Positions 7,952 through 16,834 of a DNA stretch of 64,000 nt are shown piece by piece. Source of the stretch: Lachnospiraceae bacterium. GTDB lineage: Bacteria > Bacillota > Clostridia > Lachnospirales > Lachnospiraceae. A model generated the notes under the pieces. The model ran no database searches. It worked only from the letters and a program-made list of their open reading frames with translations, and was not told where the DNA came from. Position 1 is the stretch's first letter; every line of letters begins with the position of its first letter. The DNA lies in the NCBI GenBank assembly GCA_015057425.1, contig SVEL01000005.1, forward strand, positions 62,001-126,000. Reading direction: 5' to 3'. Both the position numbers and the translations under genes were made by a program.

Positions 7952-9757
7952 ATGTTTAATATTTTTAAAAAATCATTTCCATATTACAAAAGGATATATC
8001 CGATACTTATATTATGCGTTGTATTGGGTTTATTCCAGGGAATATTGACACTTGTCACGCCACAGATAATATCGCTGATGGTTGACAGGGTAATCAATCC
8101 GGCGTTTGGTAAAGCACCGGTAGAAAACAGCAGTATATTTATGTTTCTGATAGAAGATATACCTGCAGACAATTTATGGCAGATAATGTTTGTTTTGGTA
8201 GGTGTATTTTTAGGATTTATAGCTGCATATTTTATTACATTTTACATACGATGGAATATTTCACATTATTTTTCGATAGGATGCGATAACAAATTGCGTC
8301 TTGGTATTTTAAACAAAATAAATTCATATGGAACACGTCTTTTAAAAGACTATACACCGGGTGACTTGATTACTATAGTCAATTCTGACTGTCAGGGTAT
8401 AAGAGAATTCCATATAGCGAATATTCCATTTACAATTGACTCTATATTTTTTATCATAGTCGCATTTGTATTTTTAAGTAAAATAAATATTTTGCTTATA
8501 GTAGCACCGGTTGCTACATTTGGTTTATATTTCTTTATAACAAAGGGATTTCTTAAAATGTGTGAGAAATTCTACGGCGAAAGATGGAAGAAAAATTCAG
8601 AGTTCAATTCAGAAACACAGGAAAGTATCTATGGCATAAGAACGATAAAATCTTATGGTCGGGAAGATATCAGAAGAAAAGGTTTCTATACTAAAGCTGA
8701 AAATTTAAAAGATATCCATATGGAGCTTGGACGCAGAAGACAAAGATATTTTATGTTCTTTGATACAACTGACCAGATAGTAATGGTTATCTGTATGGCC
8801 ATCTGTATAGCGCTTACTGTAAATTTCAAGATGACAGCAGGCGAATACGCAGCATTTTTAAGCTATATGCTTTCTATCATAGGATACTTCGTAGATATTA
8901 TTTTCCTTGCGGGAGATATTCAGGATAATAAGGTAAGCTGTAAGAGACTTTTTGGGATGGTAGATAAAAAGGATGAGGTGGCAGAGCTTTACGGAGACAG
9001 GCAGATGTCAGATAAACCGCATATCCGTTTTGAAAATGTTTCAGTTATTGAAGGTGAACAAACATTAGTAGATAATGTGACCTTAGATATTCCTTATGGC
9101 AAAAAGGTCGGAATCATGGGAAAAACAGGCTGCGGAAAGTCTGTCCTTGTAAAGACAATGCAGGGGATTAGAGAATATACCGATGGCGCATTGACATTTG
9201 ATGGTGTAAATTCTCATGAATACAACAGACGACAGATAGCAGGAGCATTCGGATATGCTATGCAGGATGTATTTTTATTTTCCAATACTATTGAATCAAA
9301 TATAGCTTTCTATAATCCGGATGCAAGCGAAGAACTTGTGAGAAAATGCGGAAAGGCAGCAGAAGTTGACGAGTTTGCATTGAATTTTAAGGACGGATAC
9401 CAGACTATAATAGGTGAAAAAGGTTTTGGACTGTCAGGAGGTCAGAAGCAGAGAGTTGCTATAGCACGAGCATTGCTTAAGGATGCTCCGGTTTTGGTAT
9501 TGGACGATTCAACCAGTGCTCTTGACATTGAGACAGAAAGTAAGATATTTAAGAATCTTGACGAATTTTTTACAGGAAAGACCATAGTTATGACTACGCA
9601 CAGAGCAATGGCTTTAAAAGAATTTGATGAGATTATTTACATGGAAAACGGAAAAATAGCAGAGAGGGGAACGTTTGACGAGCTTATGCAGCTTGACGGA
9701 CATTATGCTGCTATTTACAAGAGGCAGATGGATAAGGAGGTGTATGCAGGTGAGTAG
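7952..9757 (+). CDS. Heterodimeric ABC exporter, subunit with degenerate Walker B
   Basis: Half-size ABC exporter (601 residues): six membrane segments in residues 1-330, then a nucleotide-binding domain. Motifs are Walker A GKTGCGKS near residue 389, signature LSGGQKQRVAIARAL near 492, and Walker B VLVLDDSTSALD near 514. The catalytic glutamate after Walker B is replaced by aspartate (DD instead of DE), as in the non-catalytic site of heterodimeric exporters such as TM287/288 and BmrCD. The partner is encoded by the next, overlapping gene. The substrate (drug, lipid or peptide) cannot be read from the sequence. A GGAAGGGGG site precedes the ATG. Confidence 0.93.
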   Translation: MFNIFKKSFPYYKRIYPILILCVVLGLFQGILTLVTPQIISLMVDRVINPAFGKAPVENSSIFMFLIEDIPADNLWQIMFVLVGVFLGFIAAYFITFYIRWNISHYFSIGCDNKLRLGILNKINSYGTRLLKDYTPGDLITIVNSDCQGIREFHIANIPFTIDSIFFIIVAFVFLSKINILLIVAPVATFGLYFFITKGFLKMCEKFYGERWKKNSEFNSETQESIYGIRTIKSYGREDIRRKGFYTKAENLKDIHMELGRRRQRYFMFFDTTDQIVMVICMAICIALTVNFKMTAGEYAAFLSYMLSIIGYFVDIIFLAGDIQDNKVSCKRLFGMVDKKDEVAELYGDRQMSDKPHIRFENVSVIEGEQTLVDNVTLDIPYGKKVGIMGKTGCGKSVLVKTMQGIREYTDGALTFDGVNSHEYNRRQIAGAFGYAMQDVFLFSNTIESNIAFYNPDASEELVRKCGKAAEVDEFALNFKDGYQTIIGEKGFGLSGGQKQRVAIARALLKDAPVLVLDDSTSALDIETESKIFKNLDEFFTGKTIVMTTHRAMALKEFDEIIYMENGKIAERGTFDELMQLDGHYAAIYKRQMDKEVYAGE

Positions 9758-11546
9758 AAACAGATATTTTGAAGACGAAGTTTCAAAAGAAAAGTTTAAT
9801 AGGTTTATGCTTTTGCGATTGATTTCCTACGCTAAAGACTATAAAGGAACATATATACTTGTTATAATAATGCTTATCGGAACAAGTATTTTATCACTTA
9901 TTCCGGCAGCAATAAATACATTTATCATTGATAAGGTATTGCCGTCGGAGGGGATTGTTCCTGATAATATGTTAAGAAATGCCATAATTCTGTTGAGTAT
10001 ATGGTTCGCATTAAGTGTAGGCTCTGTTGTATCAGGGTATATATCAAGTGTAGTTTCCTTAAGACTTGGAAATGAAATAGTTTGTAAGCTTAGAAAAGAC
10101 CTTTTTGACAAGCTTATGGAATTAAGTTTCAACTATTATGACAGCAGACCTGTAGGAAAAATACTCGTAAGAGTAACCAATTACACAGATGAACTGGCAG
10201 ACTTCTTCGTCAATGATATGGTCAGAGTTGTACAGAATGTATTTATAGTACTTGCAACATTTGTCTGTATATGTGTTATAGAGATAAGAATTGCCATAGT
10301 TGCAGTGGCAGTAAGCATTCCGCTTGCAATAATTATGTGGATACTTTCTAAGCTTCTCCACGACAGAAATGTAAGGGAAAGGAACAAGTACAGTAACAGA
10401 ACGGCTTTTATCGTAGAAGACATCAACGGGCTTGAAGTTATAAACGCATTTAATCGTGAGGAACTTAACAGTGAAATATTTGAGGAGCTTTCGGATAAGT
10501 ACAGAAAAGAATTTATGAAGGCTACAAGAATAAGGGAATTATTCTTCCCAATGGCTCATGGCGTTGTAAATGGTATAGGAACAATTGCCATCTATATGGC
10601 AGCACTTCTCATCATAAGTCACAATTGGGGAGAGGCGCTGACCCTTGGAGCAGTTGTTATGGTTGCTACATATATGAATGTATTTTCAGGTGCCATTAAC
10701 ACTATTTGTCAGAGACTTCAGACCATAACCAATATTACCTCCAATGTAGAGCGTATTTTTGAGGTTATTGATACTGAAAGTGAAATAGTGGAAGCAAATA
10801 ATGCGGTAGAACTTGAAAATGTAGAAGGTAAAATTACATACGAGGATGTGACATTTTCTTATATAAAAGGAACGAAAGTTCTTGAAAATGTAAATCTTAC
10901 GGTAGAACCGGGACAGATGATTGCACTTGTAGGACCTACCGGTGCGGGAAAATCAACCATAGTAAATCTTCTTAGCAGATTTTATGATGTAGACAGCGGT
11001 GCTATAAAGATAGATGGTGTGGATATCAGAAATATATCTTTTAGTTCACTTCGTAAAAATGTAGGTGTAATGATGCAGGATACGTTTCTTTTTGCAGGAA
11101 CCATTATGGATAACATCAGGTTTTCGAGACCGGATGCAACAGATGAAGAGTGCATCGAAGCGGCAAAGACAGTTCATGCCCATGAATTTATCATGAATAA
11201 GCCGGAGGGCTACAATACGAAGATATCAGGTCAGGGAATGGAATTATCCGGTGGCGAAAAGCAGTTAATATCATTTGCCAGACTGATTCTTTCAGACCCT
11301 AAGATAATCATACTTGATGAAGCTACAAGTAACATTGATACAGAAACAGAACAGCTTATACAGCAGATGTTTACAACAGTGTTAAAGAACAGAACAAGCT
11401 TTGTCATTGCCCACAGACTTTCAACCATAAAAAATGCTGACAGAATCCTGTATATTGATGAAAAAAATATACTTGAAGATGGAAGTCATGAGGAACTTGA
11501 GAAGGTTAAGGGTAAGTATTATAAGTTACTTCATAATGCGGGGTAG
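9750..11546 (+). CDS. Heterodimeric ABC exporter, catalytic-site subunit
   Basis: Partner half-exporter (598 residues from GTG 9750). Membrane domain in residues 20-340, then Walker A GPTGAGKST near 395, signature LSGGEKQLISFARL near 500, and an intact Walker B IIILDEATSNID near 520 with the catalytic glutamate present. The start is set by AAGGAGG at 9734-9740: GTG 9750 has correct spacing and overlaps the end of the upstream gene by eight bases, whereas ATG 9744 is too close. The overlap implies translational coupling and one-to-one assembly with the upstream subunit. A hairpin terminator follows. Confidence 0.93.
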   Translation: MSRNRYFEDEVSKEKFNRFMLLRLISYAKDYKGTYILVIIMLIGTSILSLIPAAINTFIIDKVLPSEGIVPDNMLRNAIILLSIWFALSVGSVVSGYISSVVSLRLGNEIVCKLRKDLFDKLMELSFNYYDSRPVGKILVRVTNYTDELADFFVNDMVRVVQNVFIVLATFVCICVIEIRIAIVAVAVSIPLAIIMWILSKLLHDRNVRERNKYSNRTAFIVEDINGLEVINAFNREELNSEIFEELSDKYRKEFMKATRIRELFFPMAHGVVNGIGTIAIYMAALLIISHNWGEALTLGAVVMVATYMNVFSGAINTICQRLQTITNITSNVERIFEVIDTESEIVEANNAVELENVEGKITYEDVTFSYIKGTKVLENVNLTVEPGQMIALVGPTGAGKSTIVNLLSRFYDVDSGAIKIDGVDIRNISFSSLRKNVGVMMQDTFLFAGTIMDNIRFSRPDATDEECIEAAKTVHAHEFIMNKPEGYNTKISGQGMELSGGEKQLISFARLILSDPKIIILDEATSNIDTETEQLIQQMFTTVLKNRTSFVIAHRLSTIKNADRILYIDEKNILEDGSHEELEKVKGKYYKLLHNAG

Positions 11547-11574
11547 AGATGAAATAATTAAATCAGTGATATGG

Positions 11575-11612
11575 AAAGGATGTTTTCAGAGAATTCAGAA
11601 AACGTCCTTTTT
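11575..11612 (+). terminator. Rho-independent terminator of the ABC exporter operon
   Basis: AAAGGATGTTTTC (11575-11587) pairs with GAAAACGTCCTTT (11598-11610), with one G-U pair, followed by T residues. An open frame starts inside this hairpin, so that frame's first residues are not real protein. Confidence 0.85.
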
Positions 11613-11663
11613 AATTTAAAGTTTGGTAATTATAGTTGCAAAAAGAGGATTATACAAACAAGT

Positions 11664-12185
11664 ATGCAAGCGAAATATATTATATTTGTTGAAATATCAC
11701 TTTCTGCAGTTCTTCAGGACCAATTAAGAACATTTGCAAATGAGAAAGCTAAAATTGTTCTTGGAGAACAGACAAGAGAAAAGTCTAAAGGTCGCAATCA
11801 TGATTTATCGGTTATGGCGTATAAGGCGTTAAAAGAGGCAAATGAGCGAGATGACAGAATCGAGGCTTATATTAAAACGCAAAGTGATACTCGAGTGGAT
11901 TTGGAGGAAAAGGCAACGAAACTGGAGAGAAAAGCGGAGATTGCAGAACAGGTATATGAAATGGCTTGTGGCTCTGGTGGCAATGAAGCCTTGAGGGAGA
12001 AACTTATAGATGTTATGTACGAGAATGAGCAACTGAAAGCTGAAAACTCTAAACTTCGAGAAACATTGAATAAGGCATACGATTTCATGAAACAGTTTGT
12101 GGTGGATGGAAGAAATTTGCTGGAAAGGTTTCTGGAGAGTATCGGACAGGTTGTTGAGAAGGTTAGGGATGGTTTTAGAAGGTAA
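11664..12185 (+). pseudogene. Coiled-coil remnant, possibly the C-terminus of a MobV/Pre-type relaxase
   Basis: This open frame (about 173 residues from ATG 11664) is mostly charged coiled coil: QTREKSKGRNHDLSVMAYKA near the start, a heptad-rich middle, and LRETLNKAYDFMKQFVVDG then LLERFLESI near the end. The end is reminiscent of the C-terminal region of plasmid mobilization/recombination (MobV/Pre) proteins, while the N-terminal relaxase domain with its histidines is absent. There is no ribosome site, and the frame extends upstream into the ABC exporter terminator. I read it as a remnant of a mobile element marking the left side of the accessory island. Assignment is from pattern memory only. 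Confidence 0.4.
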
Positions 12186-12189
12186 TGGA

Positions 12190-12217
12190 TGTGGGGCAAT
12201 TTTTGAATTGTCCCACA
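12190..12217. other. Hairpin after the relaxase-like remnant
   Basis: TGTGGGGCAATT pairs with AATTGTCCCACA around a TTTG loop, with one bulge. No T run follows on either strand, so it is a weak terminator candidate or another structured site. Confidence 0.55.
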
Positions 12218-12246
12218 TAAAGATAGATTAATTGTTAAATTTGCTC

Positions 12247-12292
12247 TTGATAATATGAGGAAATATGCTATAATTAAATAGAACATACGTTC
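12247..12292 (+). promoter_or_regulatory. Promoter with LexA (SOS) box
   Basis: TTGATA (12247-12252) and a perfect TATAAT (12269-12274) with a 16-base spacer are followed by GAACATACGTTC (12281-12292), a perfect match to the Firmicutes LexA/DinR pattern GAAC-N4-GTTC. The box lies where RNA polymerase would clear the promoter, a normal repression site. The next genes downstream are the HTH protein and the type IIG enzyme. Confidence 0.75.
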
Positions 12293-12404
12293 TGTTTAAA
12301 AGTACAGTATAGTACAAAAAAGTCCTAAATTTTTCTGGATTGTGTAGATGTTTTTTGTGAGATGTGTTATGATTTATATATGTTTGTCTAATGGGAGGAC
12401 GAAA

Positions 12405-12581
12405 ATGCAAATGGATATTATGACAATTTCACAAACCGCTTCGTATTTGCAAGTATGTGAAAAAACAATACGAAGACTTATTGAGAAAAAAGAATTAACT
12501 GCTTCAAAGGTTGGTGGCTCGTGGAGAATAAAAAAGACTGATGTGGATGGCTATTTAGAGAATAACAAAAATAATAATTAA
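12405..12581 (+). CDS. Excisionase-family HTH DNA-binding protein
   Basis: A 58-residue protein that is essentially one MerR-like winged helix-turn-helix of the excisionase type: MTISQTASYLQVCEKTIRRL, then the wing region KVGGSWRIKKTDVDGYL. Start ATG 12405 follows GGGAGG at good spacing; the longer open frame upstream has no ribosome site. Such proteins act as excisionases of integrated elements or as small regulators next to restriction-modification genes. It lies between the LexA-box promoter and the type IIG gene, 57 bases before the latter. No integrase is present, so a regulatory role is as likely as excision. Confidence 0.8.
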   Translation: MQMDIMTISQTASYLQVCEKTIRRLIEKKELTASKVGGSWRIKKTDVDGYLENNKNNN

Positions 12582-12638
12582 CAATTTAATTATGGTGCTT
12601 CAGAAAGTTGGCTTTATGCATATAAAGGAGAGAAGGTT

Positions 12639-15464
12639 ATGGCAGAGGAAATAACAAAAGGTTTAGTAAAAAAGAAATTGGAAGAATTAGAGTATCCTAA
12701 GAACCAAGATGTTTATGAAAATAGTATTATACTATATAAAGAAGATAGCTATAAAAAAGGGAAAAATAGAAATCAATATTTGGAAAACTGCTTTTCTAAA
12801 GCTAGTAAACGGTTAACTAACCAAGAGGGCACACCAGATTATGTTATATTGGATGAAGAAAGAAAAATTATTATCGTGATTGAGTGCAAGGAAGATGTTA
12901 ATAAACATCAAACACATGATAATATGGAAATGTACAAAACTAATTTGGGAAGTGCAAAGGAAGTGGAGACATATTGTGTAAATGGCTCATTACATTATGC
13001 AACATATGTTAATGGACAGTATGATGTGATTTCAATAGCAGCATCCGGAATAACAGAAGACAATTTTAGATTTACATGTTTTTATTTAAAAAAAGCAGGA
13101 ACATTAAAAGATATAGTATTTCTCCAAGATGGGGAATATGACAATACGTTGATGACAATGGAGAGTTACAAGGAGGAGATAGAAAAAAAACTAGGAAAAT
13201 ATAAAAAGGAACAAGAAATAGTTGAAAGAGAATTAAAGAAATACGCTGCAAATTGTAATCAATTTCTCAGAGCAAATCAGATCTCAGCTAAAGACAGAGC
13301 GGGGTTTATTTCGGCAATTGTATTAGCGTTAACTAATGAGAAATCGACATTATATACATTAGTTGAGTATTCAATGCCAAATGCTGAATTGAAAAGAGCT
13401 TTTGATGATAAATTAAAGGATAAGGCGATTAATTATTTAATGGAATCTTTAGAAGATATTTGGGAAAATCAAGATAAGATTCCGAAAATAAAGAAAGAAG
13501 TACTGGAAGAATATTATGAAAGAATAATGACAAAAACGTTATTAAGTCTACCAGAAGGTCATACAAAGCAATTTATGTATGGTGAGAATATTTTATCATC
13601 GTGTATATTCTCAATATTTGAGAATATTGTTATGAAGATGAAATTACATCCTAAGATTGATATAATGGGTACATTCTACACCGTATTTTTGAAATATGCG
13701 AGTGGAGATGCTAAAGATAAAGGAATTGTTTTGACTCCGAAACATATTACAGAGTTATTCTGTGATATAGCTGAGCATTACTTAGGAAAGAAGTTAAATG
13801 AGAAAACAAAAGTGCTTGATATATGTACTGGAACAGGTGCGTTTTTAATTAGTGCATTAGCAAGAATGGATTCCAATATTGATGCATTAACAATTTCCGA
13901 AGATGAGAAAAAAGAAAGAAAAGCGTATGTGAGATCTAATTGTTTAATTGGAGTAGAGCGTGAACCTGAAATGTTTTCTTTGGCATATGCAAATATGAGA
14001 TTTCATGGTGATGGTAGATCTAATTTATATGCATGTTCATCATTGTTGAAACATAATGGTATAGTAAATGAGAACATAAAGACTAAAGAGAAAATCACAT
14101 TGAAAGAAGAATTGGAGTCCTTAGAGGAAAAACCTATTGTTGGAATGGTAAATCCTCCATATGCGTTGTTAAATTCGGAAAAAAATGATAAATCAGGGGA
14201 AAAACAGACAGGTCAAAGTGAATTGGATTTTGTTTATTCTTTATTAGAGTATTTAAAGGAAGGTGGTATAGGGATTGTTATTATTCCAATGAGTTGTGCT
14301 TTCAGTAAAACAGATTCTCTGATGAGAAAAGAAATCTTAGAAAAACATACTCTTCTTGCAACGATGACAATGCCAGCAAGATTATTCCAAGATAGTGATG
14401 TGGGTGTAAATACTTGTATTATGGTATTTAGAGCACATATTCCGCATAAAGACTCTAGTCAAAGCGTTTTCCTTGCACGTTGGATAGATGATGGATTTGT
14501 TACAATTCCTCACTCGGGTAGATTTGATAAAAATTGTGAGTGGGCAACTACGAGATTGGAGTGGAAAAGACAATTACAAAACTTGGCAAAGAAAAATGAT
14601 TCAATTTTTATGTCTCATGAAATTAAAGCTGATGATGAATGGCTGGCCGAGGCTTATGTGAAGACTGATTATACAACATTGAGTAAAAATGATTTTGAAA
14701 AACAACTAAAAATATATTCTATTTTTTGTTATAAGTTGGCTCAAGATGATGAAATTGAGCATAAAGATGAGTTGTATTGGTTTTTGGATAATTATAATGA
14801 TTTTGAAAGAAACTACAAGAAAGCGTTGGCTGAAGGGAATGAAATAGCCTTAGATACGAGCAAATGGCAAAGCTTTTTGATTGAAGACCTTTTTGATATT
14901 GATACTGGAAAGGATTTAGTATACTCTTCATTGTCAGGAAAGGATTATAATGTTGTAGGTCAAGGTGTACAAAATAATGGAGTGGTATGTACTACAGATG
15001 AATTAACGGACTATGTTTTGTACGATGCAGACAAGACATTAAGTATGGCACATATAGGTAATTTTTTTGCTACAATTCAAGAATCTGATTTTTATGCAGG
15101 TACTCGAGTTAAATCACTGATTTCAAGATTTATAGAATTTGGTGAGGAGTTTGCTAGGTATGAAAATAAATTTGTATTAGCGTTTATTGCCACTGTTATC
15201 AATCAAGAAGAATTCCGTTTCTCTTATGGTCGAGTAGGAAGTGATAAAATTCCAACATTAGAAATAAAACTACCATGTTTGATAGATAAAGATGGCAATT
15301 TTATCAAAAAGGAAGTAACATATATTCCGTATAAGGAAAATAATAAGAAAGCTAGGAATAGGAAAACTATAACAAAAGAGATTTATTTACCAGATTTCCA
15401 ATATATGGAGAATTACATAAAGATGTTACCATATAGCCAGTGCATACAAAACGAGGAGTTATAG
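12639..15464 (+). CDS. Single-chain type IIG restriction-modification enzyme
   Basis: A 941-residue enzyme joining nuclease, DNA methyltransferase and target recognition in one chain. The N-terminal PD-(D/E)xK nuclease site is seen as TPDYVI near residue 66 and IECKED near 82. The N6-adenine methyltransferase has its SAM-binding motif DICTGTGAF near 394 and catalytic NPPY at 505-508, preceded by the HsdM-like KGIVLTPKHITELF. The C-terminal 200 residues begin with WQSFLIEDLFDIDTG near 743, the typical opening of a type I/IIG target-recognition domain. It should cut unmethylated DNA and protect the host with one protein; the recognition sequence cannot be predicted. Sequence looks more AT-rich than its neighbours, consistent with acquisition. 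Confidence 0.88.
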   Translation: MAEEITKGLVKKKLEELEYPKNQDVYENSIILYKEDSYKKGKNRNQYLENCFSKASKRLTNQEGTPDYVILDEERKIIIVIECKEDVNKHQTHDNMEMYKTNLGSAKEVETYCVNGSLHYATYVNGQYDVISIAASGITEDNFRFTCFYLKKAGTLKDIVFLQDGEYDNTLMTMESYKEEIEKKLGKYKKEQEIVERELKKYAANCNQFLRANQISAKDRAGFISAIVLALTNEKSTLYTLVEYSMPNAELKRAFDDKLKDKAINYLMESLEDIWENQDKIPKIKKEVLEEYYERIMTKTLLSLPEGHTKQFMYGENILSSCIFSIFENIVMKMKLHPKIDIMGTFYTVFLKYASGDAKDKGIVLTPKHITELFCDIAEHYLGKKLNEKTKVLDICTGTGAFLISALARMDSNIDALTISEDEKKERKAYVRSNCLIGVEREPEMFSLAYANMRFHGDGRSNLYACSSLLKHNGIVNENIKTKEKITLKEELESLEEKPIVGMVNPPYALLNSEKNDKSGEKQTGQSELDFVYSLLEYLKEGGIGIVIIPMSCAFSKTDSLMRKEILEKHTLLATMTMPARLFQDSDVGVNTCIMVFRAHIPHKDSSQSVFLARWIDDGFVTIPHSGRFDKNCEWATTRLEWKRQLQNLAKKNDSIFMSHEIKADDEWLAEAYVKTDYTTLSKNDFEKQLKIYSIFCYKLAQDDEIEHKDELYWFLDNYNDFERNYKKALAEGNEIALDTSKWQSFLIEDLFDIDTGKDLVYSSLSGKDYNVVGQGVQNNGVVCTTDELTDYVLYDADKTLSMAHIGNFFATIQESDFYAGTRVKSLISRFIEFGEEFARYENKFVLAFIATVINQEEFRFSYGRVGSDKIPTLEIKLPCLIDKDGNFIKKEVTYIPYKENNKKARNRKTITKEIYLPDFQYMENYIKMLPYSQCIQNEEL

Positions 15465-15502
15465 TAAAAGTTAGAAGATTACAATTGATAATACGTAGTG
15501 AG

Positions 15503-15542
15503 AAGCGATGGGGGAGTTCTTAATTAAACTCCCCCATCGCTT
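15503..15542. terminator. Perfect 16-bp palindrome at the end of the type IIG / small-gene pair
   Basis: AAGCGATGGGGGAGTT (15503-15518) and AACTCCCCCATCGCTT (15527-15542) are perfect arms around an 8-base loop. The right arm and part of the loop encode the last residues and stop of the minus-strand gene. It sits between convergent genes, so a bidirectional transcription block is the likely job, though no long T run follows. Confidence 0.65.
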
Positions 15543-15762
15543 CAACATACCCCTGCAAACCACCATCCCTAGATGCCGATTTTGCATACAGCCCTGGCTC
15601 TTCCTTAGCCAGCCTTGTAAGATAAGCAATATCAGAAGGCTTGTTCAGACGAACGGAAGCATTGCATTTTTGACAGTTAAAAAAGACATGAATTTCATCG
15701 TTGAGGTTGACCTCAACACAATCATTTTCAGGGTTATACATTGCAAAAATTATTTTAGTCAT
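15520..15762 (-). CDS. Small protein of unknown function, possibly DUF6061-like
   Basis: An 80-residue protein starting MTKIIFAMYNPENDCVEV, with one CQKC pair in the middle and an acidic C-terminus. Start at 15762 is chosen because AAAGGAG lies just upstream on the minus strand. Small proteins with this kind of beginning are common cargo of Firmicutes conjugative and mobilizable elements; resemblance to the DUF6061 group is from memory and uncertain. It converges on the type IIG gene and closes the right side of the accessory island. No function is assigned. Confidence 0.6.
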   Translation of the reverse strand: MTKIIFAMYNPENDCVEVNLNDEIHVFFNCQKCNASVRLNKPSDIAYLTRLAKEEPGLYAKSASRDGGLQGYVEAMGEFN

Positions 15763-16130
15763 AAGTAGCTCCTTTCGATTAACGCTATATGCGGATTGTA
15801 AGAACAGAGAAGTCGTGGGATGTCCTGAGTAGTCTACCGTGTAAAACACGTATGCAACATTTGATGTAAGGAATCCCTTGTTTTCGGACTTTTCAAGCTA
15901 TCCAGACGTTAACAAAGAGATAATTAAATATAATATAATGAAAACTGTACTTCTGCTTATAAGTGGTGGTACAGTTTTTTGTTATACAGGTAACTGTGGA
16001 ATAACATATAAAAATAATGGTATTCGGTTGTTAAAAGTAAGTAAAAATGCTATAATTTAGTGCAAGTGATTATGTGTATCAATTGATAAATGTGACTGAA
16101 ATTACAATATTCCCAAGGAGAAAAAATTTT
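15763..16130. other. Intergenic stretch with a small promoter-terminator unit
   Basis: No convincing gene is seen. A short perfect hairpin CGTGT-AAA-ACACG lies near 15838. AAAACTGTAC (15941-15950) pairs with GTACAGTTTT (15969-15978) and is followed by T residues, which makes a good terminator shape. An AT-rich TATAATATAATG lies immediately before it. The open frame that starts here is built on that hairpin and is not convincing as protein. Confidence 0.55.
15941..15980 (+). terminator. Terminator-like hairpin with T run
   Basis: A 10-base perfect stem AAAACTGTAC/GTACAGTTTT is followed by a T run. No gene ends just upstream, so it either ends a very short transcript or remains from a lost gene. 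Confidence 0.6.
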
Positions 16131-16802
16131 ATGAAAAAGATAATTTCAATAATACTAATTTTTACTGTTATTATGACAATGGCAGGATGCCGCAGTGACA
16201 AAGAAAGCATCGATAAAACTACAACAGAAAGTGTGTCAAAAGATGATGAAATTTTAGAATCGGTAACATCGCCGACAACAGAAGAAGAAACAACAGAAGA
16301 AGCACCTATTGTTAATGATTTGGGCGGTGTAGACGGCACCGAAGTTAAAATGATAGCAGCTATATTTGAAGAGGCAGTTAAGAAACTTCGCAAAGATGGT
16401 ATTGTAAAATCAAGTGATGTGTGTGTTTCAATGAAAGATACAAGTATCTTAGTCGACATTACATTTGATGACGATGATACAGATTTGGAACTTACTATGG
16501 ATAAAAGTACAGGTATCTATACACTTACGCTCGATTATGATTTTACATGGCTTGAAGGATTCAGTGATACTATCAATGGCAATGACCCTGCACCATATAA
16601 TGAGGAATTGCTGGTGACACTTCTTGGGATAATATCAAGCAAGCCAAACGAGATTTTTGATAGAATTGATTTGGATTATCATTCAGCGGCTGGCTTAAGC
16701 AGCACAGAATGGACGGAAGTTGGTGATTGCTTCATTATTAGTAGCGACGTGAAGGTAGATGAGTATATTTCATACAAAATATCAACGGAACCAATGGATT
16801 AA
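16131..16802 (+). CDS. Putative lipoprotein of unknown function
   Basis: A 223-residue protein with a lipoprotein signal: MKKIISIILIF, hydrophobic core, and lipobox TMAGC with the cysteine near residue 20. A Thr/Glu/Ser-rich linker follows (residues 25-60), a style shared with other secreted proteins in this window. The remaining globular part (residues 65-223) has no motif I recognise. Start ATG 16131 follows CAAGGAG at normal spacing; the longer open frame lacks a site. It is followed 32 bases later by the methyltransferase gene, possibly in one transcript. Confidence 0.8.
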   Translation: MKKIISIILIFTVIMTMAGCRSDKESIDKTTTESVSKDDEILESVTSPTTEEETTEEAPIVNDLGGVDGTEVKMIAAIFEEAVKKLRKDGIVKSSDVCVSMKDTSILVDITFDDDDTDLELTMDKSTGIYTLTLDYDFTWLEGFSDTINGNDPAPYNEELLVTLLGIISSKPNEIFDRIDLDYHSAAGLSSTEWTEVGDCFIISSDVKVDEYISYKISTEPMD

Positions 16803-16834
16803 CGAGACTTTATTGAAAAATTATGGAGTAACAT

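Noticed and set aside
11571-11663. Extended N-terminus of the relaxase-like remnant
   Set aside because: The first residues are encoded by the ABC exporter terminator hairpin and T run.
15878-16060. 60-codon open frame on plus
   Set aside because: It is built over a terminator-type hairpin and AT-rich sequence, with no ribosome site.
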